A stretch of 64,000 nucleotides of DNA from Diplocloster hominis. GTDB taxonomy: Bacteria > Bacillota > Clostridia > Lachnospirales > Lachnospiraceae. The translations under genes and the position numbers were made by a program. Below, piece after piece: positions 39,576-48,907 of this stretch; positions within the stretch are counted from its first letter, which is position 1; each line of letters opens with the position of its first letter. The notes beneath the pieces were generated by a model. It saw nothing but the letters and a program-made list of their open reading frames with translations. It did not search any database and had not been told where the DNA came from. The DNA lies in the NCBI RefSeq assembly GCF_032380655.1, contig NZ_JAWDIY010000002.1, forward strand, positions 124,001-188,000, in the 5' to 3' direction.

Positions 39576-42455
39576 CTAACCTGGAGTACAATCATTCCGT
39601 TTTTTGCTGATACCAGAGGTTTCTGTATGGAGAAGCAAATGATGTGTTCTTATGACCTCAAACAGATATTCCGAGTCAACCGGTTTGGGAATGAAGTCGT
39701 TCATTCCTGCACCGATCGCGGCTTCCACATCCTCCTGGAAGGAATTCGCAGTCATGGCAATAATCGGAATAGCGGAGGCGTCCGGATGAGGGCAGGCCCG
39801 TATTTCAACAGCGGCATCCAGGCCGTTTTTGTTCGGCATCTGGATATCCATAAGAATCAGATTGTAATATCCCTGCGGACTTTCTATAAACATCTGTACT
39901 GCTTCCAGACCATCCGATGCCCGTTCGGTATTTATCCCCTGCATCTTAAGAAGGTCTGTGGCGATCTCAGCATTCAGATCATTATCTTCGGCCAGGAGGA
40001 CCCGAAGCCCATTCAGAGCCATGGAGGCATCGTCTGACACCGATGAGGCAGGGGGACTGTCCTCATATGGAAGGGTCAGGCTGAAATAGAACTCGGAACC
40101 TTTATCCGGCTCACTGCGAAGTTTTAGGTCACCGCCCATCAGACGTACAATGTTACGGCTGATCGGTAAGCCAAGCCCGGTTCCTGCACTTTTGGAGACA
40201 TTGGCGCCCAGCTGTTCAAAGGCGCCGAATATCTGCTCCTGTGAGTCATAAGGGATACCAATTCCTGTGTCTTGTACGGAAAAGCGGAAGGAGCCGGATC
40301 GTTCGTCTCCAGAGGTTTCAGCGATATCAAAGGCCACCGTCCCGTCAGCAGAAGTGAATTTGATCGCATTGGACAAAAGATTAATCAGTACCTGACGAAG
40401 CCGGATAGGATCACCGATCAGCCAATCATGTTCAATGGAGCAGCGGTATTCAAAAATAAGCTGCTTTTGTTCTGCCTGCACGTTCATCATCTCCACGATT
40501 TCGCCCAGCATATGTTTCAGGGAGAAGGGCTCCGCGGCGATAGTCAGCATTCCGTTATCTATTCTGGACATATCCAGAATGTCATTGATCAGAGATAACA
40601 GATATTGAGAGGAGGAACGGAGCTTTTTCAGATTAGCCTCCACATTCCGGGGAACCTCGTCCATCATGCAGGTTAGATCTGTCAGCCCAACGATGGCATT
40701 CATTGGGGTTCGGATCTCATGGCTCATACGGGACAAAAAATCTCCTTTTGCTTTACTTTCCGCTTCCGCCTTTTTCAACTCATTCTGCATCAGAGTATTT
40801 TTCACCCGGGACCGGACTACGATCAGAAATACCGCGACGATCAGAAGCAGTATGAGTGAAAATATAGCGAGGAAAGCGAAGGGATTGGCATAGATCATAT
40901 CTTTTAACGACATTTCCGTACGGCCTACAGAGACCATATTCCGGTCAATCAGGGAATCCAGATTTTCGTTGGAGACCGCCGAGATTGATTTGTTTAATAT
41001 GGTCATCAGCTCCGGCGTAATGGGCCGGGCCATGGCAAAAGAAACCACTGTGCTCTTATTTGACAAAGTGATCGGCGATATATTCAGGAATTGATGGGAT
41101 TGGATTTCCTGTTCCAGCGAGGAAGACAGACCATAGAAAAAATCAATCTCTCCCCGGCTGACAGCTTCTATCCCCGCGAAGGAGGTAGGGTAGTAACGGA
41201 TTTTTGCGGCACTTATCTCGTCGGGCAGGGAGCGCCCTTCCATGATTCCACCGGTTAAATTATCCCCGGGATAGGAGACGGATTTATTTCTTATGATCAT
41301 GTTATTCAGGCTCAGGTAAGATCTGGTCAGAGCCAGGTTCTGGGTCTCAGAATAGGCAGCGGAATCCAGATACCAGCCCAACAGGTCAGCTTCCCCATTC
41401 TGTACCTGGGAGATGGATTCGGCATAGGTGTCGGCATATACATAGGTAAAATTAAGATTGGAAATCTCGGAGATTAGTTCTATTAAGTCAGGTACTAATC
41501 CGTCATGGTGGTCTTTGTCATTGTCCAGGCAGTAAAAAGGATGCCAGTTATTTACCACGGAGATTTTCACATTGCCATTGGCAGATATGTAGGCCAGCTC
41601 TTCATCCGTAAACTGAACATCTGTTTCGTTATTATTAGTAAAGTATTTTGTATAGAGTTCATCGTTGAAATGGGGGGTGGAATCCAGGATCTTTTCAATT
41701 GCCATGTTCAGACCGTCCAGGATCTCCTGTTCTCCCGGCCGGGTAGTAATATAATAGGGCTGCGCGTCAAAAGAGGTGACAGCACGGAATTGCGAGGCAT
41801 TTTCCATATCATTGCCCAATAAGAGATCAATATCCTTATTTTCCAGATAGGTATAGAGTGTTTCTGCCACCATATCGTCGTGACTGTAAGACTTGAGCTC
41901 ACATTTCAGATCATTAAAGTTCAGGAATTCCTCTAAACGGCGTATTTTTTCTTTTGCCTGTTCATAAACCCCGATGGTCATGCCGTTCAGAGAGGTTAAA
42001 TCATAACTTTTCAGACGATTGTCATCTTTCCGGCCATAAAGAACAGCCTGGTTAGAACCAATGCTGTATTTGGGAAATCCGTAGTATTCTTCCAGACTCG
42101 GGGCATAATATACGCCTCCCATCAGGTCATATTTACCATTCAGGGATTCCTCGAATATTTCTTCCGGATCACCGAAGTGATATTCGTATTGCCAATCGGT
42201 GTATTTGGATATTTCATTCAGATAATCCACAATCAGCCCGGTGGGATTCCCATATTCATCGAGAAAGCTCAACCCTTTGGATTCTGACAGGCCGACTCTC
42301 AATACTTTTTTCTCCGACAGATCGATATCGTTTCCGGCAGTCGGAGTTTCCTCCTGGGCGGCCAAGACTGTCGAAGGGATTGCTATTATCAGACTAAGGA
42401 AAAGCAGGAAAATAAATGGAATTCTAACAATACGCGCCCTGCCTCGATTTAACAT
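39576..42455 (-). CDS. Hybrid sensor histidine kinase with two periplasmic SBP3 domains (959 aa)
   Basis: BvgS/EvgS-like sensor. Signal peptide (FIFLLFLSLIIAIPSTVLAA), two family-3 solute-binding domains (about residues 45-265 and 290-505; KVLRVGLSESKGLSFLDEYG and VKISVVNNWHPFYCLDND), one membrane helix near 525-548, HisKA with FLSRMSHEIRTPMNAIVG (His about 577), HATPase (NLLSNAIKF, DTGIGIPYDS, GTGLGLPIS) and a C-terminal receiver (LLAEDNDLNAE; Asp in LMDIQMPNK near 869). The SBP3 domains suggest amino-acid sensing; the Na+-coupled amino-acid-type transporter 33 bp upstream in the same orientation fits that. Output regulator not seen. Confidence 0.92.
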   Translation of the reverse strand: MLNRGRARIVRIPFIFLLFLSLIIAIPSTVLAAQEETPTAGNDIDLSEKKVLRVGLSESKGLSFLDEYGNPTGLIVDYLNEISKYTDWQYEYHFGDPEEIFEESLNGKYDLMGGVYYAPSLEEYYGFPKYSIGSNQAVLYGRKDDNRLKSYDLTSLNGMTIGVYEQAKEKIRRLEEFLNFNDLKCELKSYSHDDMVAETLYTYLENKDIDLLLGNDMENASQFRAVTSFDAQPYYITTRPGEQEILDGLNMAIEKILDSTPHFNDELYTKYFTNNNETDVQFTDEELAYISANGNVKISVVNNWHPFYCLDNDKDHHDGLVPDLIELISEISNLNFTYVYADTYAESISQVQNGEADLLGWYLDSAAYSETQNLALTRSYLSLNNMIIRNKSVSYPGDNLTGGIMEGRSLPDEISAAKIRYYPTSFAGIEAVSRGEIDFFYGLSSSLEQEIQSHQFLNISPITLSNKSTVVSFAMARPITPELMTILNKSISAVSNENLDSLIDRNMVSVGRTEMSLKDMIYANPFAFLAIFSLILLLIVAVFLIVVRSRVKNTLMQNELKKAEAESKAKGDFLSRMSHEIRTPMNAIVGLTDLTCMMDEVPRNVEANLKKLRSSSQYLLSLINDILDMSRIDNGMLTIAAEPFSLKHMLGEIVEMMNVQAEQKQLIFEYRCSIEHDWLIGDPIRLRQVLINLLSNAIKFTSADGTVAFDIAETSGDERSGSFRFSVQDTGIGIPYDSQEQIFGAFEQLGANVSKSAGTGLGLPISRNIVRLMGGDLKLRSEPDKGSEFYFSLTLPYEDSPPASSVSDDASMALNGLRVLLAEDNDLNAEIATDLLKMQGINTERASDGLEAVQMFIESPQGYYNLILMDIQMPNKNGLDAAVEIRACPHPDASAIPIIAMTANSFQEDVEAAIGAGMNDFIPKPVDSEYLFEVIRTHHLLLHTETSGISKKRNDCTPG

Positions 42456-42488
42456 AGATTACTCCTCCTGACCGGTGTATCATGCACT

Positions 42489-43853
42489 TTATTTTAACAG
42501 ACTGTAATACCCTTGTATGAAGATAAACAAAACTATGACCGGAAGCACAAAGGTAAAGTAGAACCTGAGTTTGCGGGGAAAACGAATGCCGGTGCCGGAA
42601 TCCGCTTCTTTGATAAAATTATCCCATCCCCATCCATAGCGGGTAACGCAGAACAGCAGGTATACCAGGGAACCCAGCGGCAGCAGATTATTGCTGACCA
42701 GGAAATCTTCAAATCCCTGTATGTCAAAACCCAGGATGGAAACGTCTTTCCAGACGGTCATTCCCAGAATGCAGGGCAAGGATAAGACGGCGATCAGAAC
42801 CGCGTTGACAAGCGCTGCCTTCCTAAGGCTCCAGTTCCACAGGTCCATAAAGCAGGACATGATATTCTGAAATACCGCAATAACGGTGGAGAGCGCGGCA
42901 AAGGACATAAACAAAAAGAACAAAGATCCCCAGAGCCTGCCGCCCGGCATGGAATTAAACACATTAGGCAGGGTGACGAAGATCAGTCCGGGCCCCTCTC
43001 CTGGATTGACACCGAAAGCAAAACAGGAGGGAAATATAATCAGACCCGCGATCAGCGCTACCGAAGTGTCCAGAACAGCCACATTGAGGGCTTCTCCGGT
43101 CAGACGGTGTTCTTTTCCTATATAACTGCCAAAGATGGCCAGAGATCCGATTCCGATGCTTAAGGTAAAAAATGCCTGTCCCATAGCGGCAAATATGACA
43201 TTGGCCACCCCGGCCTCTTTGATCTTATTAAAATCGGGAAGCAGATAAAAGGACAACCCCTTCGCCGCGTTTGGCAGCGTGAAGGCGCGGACTGCCAGCA
43301 CCAGCATAATGAGAAACAGACTGGCCATCATCCATTTGGTAATCCGTTCCACACCCCGCTGGAGGCCGAAGGAACAGACCACAAAGCCCAAGATCACGAT
43401 GATGAGCATCCACAGGATCATCTCGGAGGTGCTGCTGGTCAAAGCATTGTACTTCGTACTGATGGCGTCGGGGGTTAATCCCTGGAATTCTCCCGCTGCC
43501 ATTTTAAAAAAGTAAGCCAGCATCCAACCGCCGACGGTAGTATAAAACATCATCAGCAGGATATTACCGGCCAGCCCGAAATAGCCGTGAATATGCCATT
43601 TGCTCCCTTTGGGCTCCAGAACATGGAAGGAGCGGCCGATGCTCTTCTGACTGGCCCTTCCCACGGAAAATTCCATCACCATAATCGGCAGGCCCAGGAT
43701 AATCAGGAAAAACAGATAAATAAGGACGAAAGCTCCGCCGCCGTATTTCCCGGTGATATATGGGAAACGCCAAACGTTCCCAAGACCGATGGCGCATCCT
43801 GCAGATAGAAAAATAAAACCCAGACGGGATGAAAACTTCTCTCTTTGCTGCAT
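42489..43853 (-). CDS. Neurotransmitter:sodium symporter family transporter (454 aa)
   Basis: LeuT-fold Na+-dependent transporter. The N-terminal signature GCAIGLGNVWRFPYITGKYG forms the Na+ and substrate site of TM1. Eleven to twelve hydrophobic segments follow, as in bacterial NSS proteins, which often have 11 TMs. Substrate is probably an amino acid or amine. Transcribed with the downstream sensor kinase from a promoter in 43860-43990. GGAAGGGG lies before the start codon on the minus strand. Confidence 0.9.
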   Translation of the reverse strand: MQQREKFSSRLGFIFLSAGCAIGLGNVWRFPYITGKYGGGAFVLIYLFFLIILGLPIMVMEFSVGRASQKSIGRSFHVLEPKGSKWHIHGYFGLAGNILLMMFYTTVGGWMLAYFFKMAAGEFQGLTPDAISTKYNALTSSTSEMILWMLIIVILGFVVCSFGLQRGVERITKWMMASLFLIMLVLAVRAFTLPNAAKGLSFYLLPDFNKIKEAGVANVIFAAMGQAFFTLSIGIGSLAIFGSYIGKEHRLTGEALNVAVLDTSVALIAGLIIFPSCFAFGVNPGEGPGLIFVTLPNVFNSMPGGRLWGSLFFLFMSFAALSTVIAVFQNIMSCFMDLWNWSLRKAALVNAVLIAVLSLPCILGMTVWKDVSILGFDIQGFEDFLVSNNLLPLGSLVYLLFCVTRYGWGWDNFIKEADSGTGIRFPRKLRFYFTFVLPVIVLFIFIQGYYSLLK

Positions 43854-44054
43854 AAAATCCCCTTCCTCATAGTTACTTAATTGCTATTTTATTCAGGACT
43901 TGATATTCTATAGGTACCGGCAAAATACAGGATGAACCTATCTTCATAATACTGTTATTATAAATAGTAGCAGACCTTTGTGTCAAATACAAATATAATA
44001 CGATTGGGACGCGGGTATTTTAAGGAATGCCAATGAAAAATTCGACTGGAGTGG

Positions 44055-45149
44055 ATGCCAATGAAAAAAATCAACTGGAAAAGAAGAGGGATACTTTTGG
44101 GATCACTGACGGTACTCGGCTTGTTGATGCAGGTGCTATCCAGGCATACGGCCTGGTTCGGTGAATGGTATGCGGTGAATATCTATCCGTTGTGGGTGAA
44201 TACAGTGGGCAGGCTCTTCAGCGTGCTGCCTTTTTCCGTGGGAGAGTTCCTGATCTACGGGGGAATTCTGCTGGTGGCGGTTTGGCTGGCAGTGGGTGTA
44301 ATCCGAATCCGGAAGGGGATTTACAGTTTAAGCAAAATGGGAAGAAGCGGGGGCATCTTTGTTTTGCATGCGGGTGTCATTCTCTTTTTGATATTTAATC
44401 TGAACTGCGGGATTAATTATTACCGCTATCCCTTTTCCCAGGAAGCCGGATTCGAGATGAAAGAGTATACGAAGGCGGAACTTACGGATCTGTGTGAATG
44501 GCTTACAGAGGAAATCAACAGGGAAGCGCAGTTGATCGAAACGGACGCAGATGGTTTATGCGCGCTGCCGGAAGGTGTCAAAAGGGAGGCCAGCGCTTCT
44601 ATGAGTAAGCTGGGGGACCGGTATGAGAGCCTCGATGGGTATTATCCGCTGCCAAAGCCGATCCTGGCAAGTTTTGTGATGTCTTATGAGAAACTGCAGG
44701 GGGTGTATTTTCTCACGGTGGAGGCCAATTATAACAGGAATATGCCGGCTTACAGTATACCATCCACCATGTGCCATGAGCTGTCCCATCTGAAAGGGTT
44801 TATGCGGGAGGATGAAGCGAATTTCATCGCGTATCTGGCCTGTCAGGAGTCGGACAGTCCGGAATTCCGGTACAGCGGGGATCTGCTGGCTTATATCTAC
44901 AGTACGAATGCGCTGGCGAAGGATGACCCGGAGGCTTACTCTGAGGTGCGGGCGAAACTGTGTGATACGGCGAATCGTGAGCTGGTGCATCATAATGAGT
45001 GGTGGAGTAAATATGACGGTGTGGTGGCGAAAACTTATGATAAGTTTAATGATACTTACCTGAAGGCGAATTCTCAGAGTGACGGGGTGAAGAGTTATGG
45101 GCGGATGGTGGATCTGCTGCTGAGTTATCGGGCGGATTTAGAAGGATGA
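44055..45149 (+). CDS. DUF3810 membrane metalloprotease-like protein (364 aa)
   Basis: Three hydrophobic N-terminal segments (residues about 10-28, 55-82 and 98-118), then a soluble domain with AYSIPSTMCHELSHLKGF (HExxH zinc-protease motif near residue 240) and EDEANFIAYLAC. Matches DUF3810. Presumed extracytoplasmic peptidase, target unknown. Start is ambiguous between ATG 44055 and ATG 44061; GGAG lies just before. The start region is partly duplicated upstream (44027-44050). Confidence 0.85.
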   Translation: MPMKKINWKRRGILLGSLTVLGLLMQVLSRHTAWFGEWYAVNIYPLWVNTVGRLFSVLPFSVGEFLIYGGILLVAVWLAVGVIRIRKGIYSLSKMGRSGGIFVLHAGVILFLIFNLNCGINYYRYPFSQEAGFEMKEYTKAELTDLCEWLTEEINREAQLIETDADGLCALPEGVKREASASMSKLGDRYESLDGYYPLPKPILASFVMSYEKLQGVYFLTVEANYNRNMPAYSIPSTMCHELSHLKGFMREDEANFIAYLACQESDSPEFRYSGDLLAYIYSTNALAKDDPEAYSEVRAKLCDTANRELVHHNEWWSKYDGVVAKTYDKFNDTYLKANSQSDGVKSYGRMVDLLLSYRADLEG

Positions 45150-45228
45150 AGGGCTGGAGCTCGAAGGGCCGGAACGGGGGGATTTCGGTATTTTTAGTTT
45201 TGGAGTTTGGGGATTTTATACAAAGTAG

Positions 45229-45258
45229 TTGCGAAAAGACACTGTAAAATGGTAAAAT
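45229..45258 (+). promoter_or_regulatory. Possible promoter of the csm operon
   Basis: TTGCGA (45229-45234) and TAAAAT (45253-45258) with 18 bp between, 48 bp before csm1. Not a strong consensus; TATAAA at 45261 is an alternative -10. Confidence 0.4.
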
Positions 45259-45305
45259 GATATAAAATGGTTGGCGGTATTAGAATACAAAAGAGGGAGA
45301 TTGGG

Positions 45306-47675
45306 ATGAAAGATACCACTTATAAAGTGATCCTCGGCGGCCTTTTTCATGATATTGGACGGATTGTTTGCAGGGCTTATCCAGATGTGTATGGGCAAGC
45401 TTATGAAACGGGTGCTGTCCGGTGGCTGGGGGATAGTAAAGTTATCGGGGATTCTGAATTGCTGGAATTTATGATTGGATCAGAGCAGATTATAGAGGGG
45501 AGTAAGAAGGCGGGGAGATGGGAGGATTTACCTGCTTATATAGTTTCTATAGCAAATTATATATTGACGGACATGAGATGGCAGAAACTGACGGGGCAGA
45601 GATCAAATCAAAATGAGTTGAGGAGGCTGCAGTCAGTTTTTAATTATTTAAATGGAAGATCGGATATGGTTTTTTATGAACCTAAAATGTCCGAAAGATT
45701 ATTATTTCCGATTGAAGAGGATCAGTTTATAGAATGGTCTGGCGAAGACTATCAGAATTGTCTGCAGCATTTTGCACAAGATGTGCGTGAGCATGGTGTT
45801 GGACCGGATAAATTAAATTCGTTAATAGAAAGCGGGAGAAAATGGTTCTCTGTGGTTGGAACAGCAGGGGAGGATGGAGAGGACGAAGATATTTCCCTGT
45901 TTGACAGAAATAATATGTTAGCAGCCTTGGGAAGTTGTATCAGTGAATTTATTGATTGGGAGAAGATGAGCGGGTCAGCGGATGAATCCGTTTTCGATCG
46001 GGAGAAATTTGCAGAGGAAAAAGCATTCTTACTTTATACAAGTGATATTTCGGGGGTGCAGCAATTTATTTATATGATAAAAAGTGACAAGGTCCTTAAA
46101 ACTCTTCGCAGCCGGTCATTTTTTTTGGAAATATTTATGGAGCATTATATAGACGAACTGCTCTCGTTTATTGGCCTATCCCGGGCCAACCTGATTTATT
46201 CGGGAGGTGCGCATTGCTATCTTTTGCTTCCGAATACTGCAGAGGTGAAGGACGGTCTGAAATTGTGGAATTCGATTGTAAATAAATGGTTTCGGGATAA
46301 TTTCGATACACATTTATATATGGCTTCTGCCTGGGTGCCGTGCAGCGGGAAAGAATTGATGAATATACCGGCGGAAGATGAGGCCTATCAAAGCCTATTT
46401 CGATCTCTGTCCCGTCAGATCAGTGCCTGCAAAATGCAAAGGTATACACCGGATGAGATTAGAGAACTCAATGGAAACCGTGGGTTGGATGAAGGCAGAG
46501 AATGTAAAATATGTGGTCGTACGGAGAAGTTATTGCAAGGAGATGATATATGTGCCTGGTGCGGTGCTTTTGCTGAATTTTCGAATAAGATATTAAAGCC
46601 GGATGGGGTGCTGGTGATATACGAGAGCGAGATCAGTGGTCAAACGGGGGTTTCCGTGCCTGTGATCGATAACGGAAAGGCCGGAGAAGCCTTTTTGTAT
46701 GTTTTTAATCCGCTTCAAATCCGGCGGGAGCTAAAGAGTGAAGAGGTGCGCAGAACGTATGTGAAAAATAACACTCCTATTTCTGAGTGTGGCGCGATTC
46801 GGATCTATATGGGAGATTACTATTATAGTGATTTGCTGTCTGTGATGGCGGAGGAAGCACAAGGAATCGGTAAAATTGGAGTTTTAAGACTGGATGTCGA
46901 TAATCTTGGTTCTACTTTTATTGGTGGATTTCAGATGATTGGGGAAGAGATTCTTTCTAAGAGAGAGCGTTATGTAACATTAAATAGAACCGCGGTGCTT
47001 TCACGTAAATTGTCCATGTTCTTTAAAGGTTATATAAATCAAATTTTACAAGGAGATGAGAGTAATTCTTTCCTAAAGGTCGATGTGGTTTATTCAGGAG
47101 GGGACGATGTGTTTTTGATCGGGGCATGGAGTGATGTGATCGATGCCGCTATGAGGATTCAGGAGGGCTTTCGGCGTTATACTGCCGGTAAGCTGTCGTT
47201 ATCCGGAGGGATCGGCATCTATGATCTCAAATATCCGGTTCACCGGTCGGCGGACAGAACTGCTGAATTGGAAGCCATGGCGAAGGCGCTGCCCGGGAAA
47301 AATGCGGTGGCATTGTTTGATGCCGACCATGTGTATCCGTGGCCTGCGTTCCGGAAAGGGGTAATTGGTGAGAAATTGACATTGCTCAGGAGGTTCTTTC
47401 ATGCTAAGAACCAGGAACGGGGAAATGCTTTTTTATATCGGATTCTGGAGTTCCTGAGGGGTACGGATGAAAAAATAAATATCGCGCGCTATGCCTACCT
47501 GCTGGCCACTATGAAACCGGATCCGACTGACCAGTTAAATTGGCAGATATATAGTGAGTTTTCACGATCGATGTATCAGTGGATTTTGGACGATAAGGAC
47601 AGGAAGGAACTAATCACTGCGATTTATATTTTCCTATATTTTACAAGAACGAAAGAAAAGGAGGAGACGCTATGA
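45306..47675 (+). CDS. csm1: Csm1/Cas10, type III-A large subunit (789 aa)
   Basis: Large subunit of the Csm effector complex. N-terminal HD nuclease (GGLFHDIGRIV, residues about 12-22) for single-stranded DNA cleavage; zinc-binding CKICGRTEKLLQGDDICAWC near 400; Palm 2 with catalytic YSGGDDVFLIG near 598 for cyclic oligoadenylate synthesis. Both active sites look intact. Start ATG 45306 after AGGGAGATTGGG; a longer frame starts at 45267 without a site. It overlaps csm2 by 4 bp. First gene of a six-gene operon upstream of the CRISPR array. Confidence 0.96.
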   Translation: MKDTTYKVILGGLFHDIGRIVCRAYPDVYGQAYETGAVRWLGDSKVIGDSELLEFMIGSEQIIEGSKKAGRWEDLPAYIVSIANYILTDMRWQKLTGQRSNQNELRRLQSVFNYLNGRSDMVFYEPKMSERLLFPIEEDQFIEWSGEDYQNCLQHFAQDVREHGVGPDKLNSLIESGRKWFSVVGTAGEDGEDEDISLFDRNNMLAALGSCISEFIDWEKMSGSADESVFDREKFAEEKAFLLYTSDISGVQQFIYMIKSDKVLKTLRSRSFFLEIFMEHYIDELLSFIGLSRANLIYSGGAHCYLLLPNTAEVKDGLKLWNSIVNKWFRDNFDTHLYMASAWVPCSGKELMNIPAEDEAYQSLFRSLSRQISACKMQRYTPDEIRELNGNRGLDEGRECKICGRTEKLLQGDDICAWCGAFAEFSNKILKPDGVLVIYESEISGQTGVSVPVIDNGKAGEAFLYVFNPLQIRRELKSEEVRRTYVKNNTPISECGAIRIYMGDYYYSDLLSVMAEEAQGIGKIGVLRLDVDNLGSTFIGGFQMIGEEILSKRERYVTLNRTAVLSRKLSMFFKGYINQILQGDESNSFLKVDVVYSGGDDVFLIGAWSDVIDAAMRIQEGFRRYTAGKLSLSGGIGIYDLKYPVHRSADRTAELEAMAKALPGKNAVALFDADHVYPWPAFRKGVIGEKLTLLRRFFHAKNQERGNAFLYRILEFLRGTDEKINIARYAYLLATMKPDPTDQLNWQIYSEFSRSMYQWILDDKDRKELITAIYIFLYFTRTKEKEETL

Positions 47676-48223
47676 GTGAATATCAGAGACAGAGAAATAA
47701 TGGATTTCATGGAGAACACCACGATGCCTATAGCCAGAATAAGGGCAATAGGCAAAAGAGTAATTATAGTCAGAATAATGATTACAGGAAGAACAGCGAC
47801 TATAGGCAGGAGCATAAAAACCTGGAATTGACAGCCGAGGAGATACCGGTGGATTATGTGGATCGGGCGGAAAGAGTAATGAGGGGGCTGGGGAAAAAGC
47901 AGCCCGGTGGGAATTATAAGTTTGAGCTGACCACATCAAAAATACGGAATATCTTTTCGCTGTCAACAGATATATATAACGTAGAGAGCAGAAGGAGGGA
48001 GCCGGAATTAAAACCGGAGAGTGTATCCGCCCTGCAAAAGATGAGGGTACGTATTCTATACGATGCAGGCAGAGAAGGAGCGGTGAAAAGTTTTGTTGAA
48101 GCGGCACATCTTCTGCAGTATATAAAAGGGATTGGCAGCGATAGGGAGAAATTTATTAATTTTGCGAATTACATGGAAGCGTTGGTGGCCTACCACAGGT
48201 TTTTGGGTGGAGATGATGCATAA
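47672..48223 (+). CDS. csm2: Csm2 small subunit with disordered N-terminal extension (183 aa)
   Basis: Small helical subunit that lines the Csm filament. The core is residues about 60-183 (YKFELTTSKIRNIFSLSTD, later LQKMRVRILYDAGREGAVK and FANYMEALVAYHRF). The first 50 residues are an unusual Asn/Gln/His/Tyr/Lys-rich stretch (SEYQRQRNNGFHGEHHDAYS), making it longer than the usual 120-140 aa. ATG 47672 overlaps the csm1 stop (ATGA). Followed by csm3 after 12 bp. Confidence 0.93.
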   Translation: MSEYQRQRNNGFHGEHHDAYSQNKGNRQKSNYSQNNDYRKNSDYRQEHKNLELTAEEIPVDYVDRAERVMRGLGKKQPGGNYKFELTTSKIRNIFSLSTDIYNVESRRREPELKPESVSALQKMRVRILYDAGREGAVKSFVEAAHLLQYIKGIGSDREKFINFANYMEALVAYHRFLGGDDA

Positions 48224-48235
48224 GGAGGAACGAAA

Positions 48236-48907
48236 ATGAGTGATAAAATAATCATAAAGGCAGTTCTAAAGGTTTTGACGGGATTACATATCGGAGGATC
48301 GGAGGAATATGCTGCAATTGGCGCCATAAACAGTCCGGTTATAAGGGATAAAAGAACGAATTATCCAATTATTCCAGGAAGCAGCCTGAAAGGGAAAATC
48401 AGAACTTTACTGGCCAGGTACATGGAAAAAGCAGGCATAGTCTACAGTTCTCCCAATAGTGATCCGGAAATTTTGCTACGTATGTTTGGAACTTCGCAGA
48501 AGCCTATCAGAAGAAGCCGGCTGCAGTTCGCAGACGCTTTCTTAAAGAATAAAGAGGAATTTTTACACTTGAGTGATGTGACGGAAGTGAAGGCTGAAAA
48601 TACGATAGACAGAGTGACGGCAAAAGCGAAACCGAGATCGATCGAACGGGTGGTCAGCGGGGCCTTGTTCGAGGTGTGTATCGTATACAATGTAGAGGAT
48701 GACGGTCAGCGGGATGAGGATCTTGAGATGCTGGCGAAAGGGATGAAGCTGCTGCAGATCGACTATCTGGGGGGCCATGGGACCAGGGGAAGCGGCCGTG
48801 TAAGCTTTGAGAATATCCGTATAGAATCAATGAATTTACAAACCGACCTGTCTGAGATCAAAAATCTGTTTATGGAAGTGGAAAATTATGAGCTTTTATC
48901 TATATAA
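48236..48907 (+). CDS. csm3: Csm3 backbone subunit with Asn at the catalytic Asp position (223 aa)
   Basis: RAMP protein forming the crRNA-binding backbone (TGLHIGGSEEYAAIGAINSP, PIIPGSSLKGKIRTLLARY, GGHGTRGSGRVSF). In well-studied Csm3 proteins the sequence is GAxDSPV with Asp32/33 cutting target RNA. Here it reads GAINSPV, residue 32 being Asn (AAC at 48329-48331). Target-RNA cleavage is therefore predicted to be lost or weak, while binding should persist. The ribosome site GGAGG precedes ATG 48236. It overlaps csm4 by 20 bp. Confidence 0.95.
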   Translation: MSDKIIIKAVLKVLTGLHIGGSEEYAAIGAINSPVIRDKRTNYPIIPGSSLKGKIRTLLARYMEKAGIVYSSPNSDPEILLRMFGTSQKPIRRSRLQFADAFLKNKEEFLHLSDVTEVKAENTIDRVTAKAKPRSIERVVSGALFEVCIVYNVEDDGQRDEDLEMLAKGMKLLQIDYLGGHGTRGSGRVSFENIRIESMNLQTDLSEIKNLFMEVENYELLSI

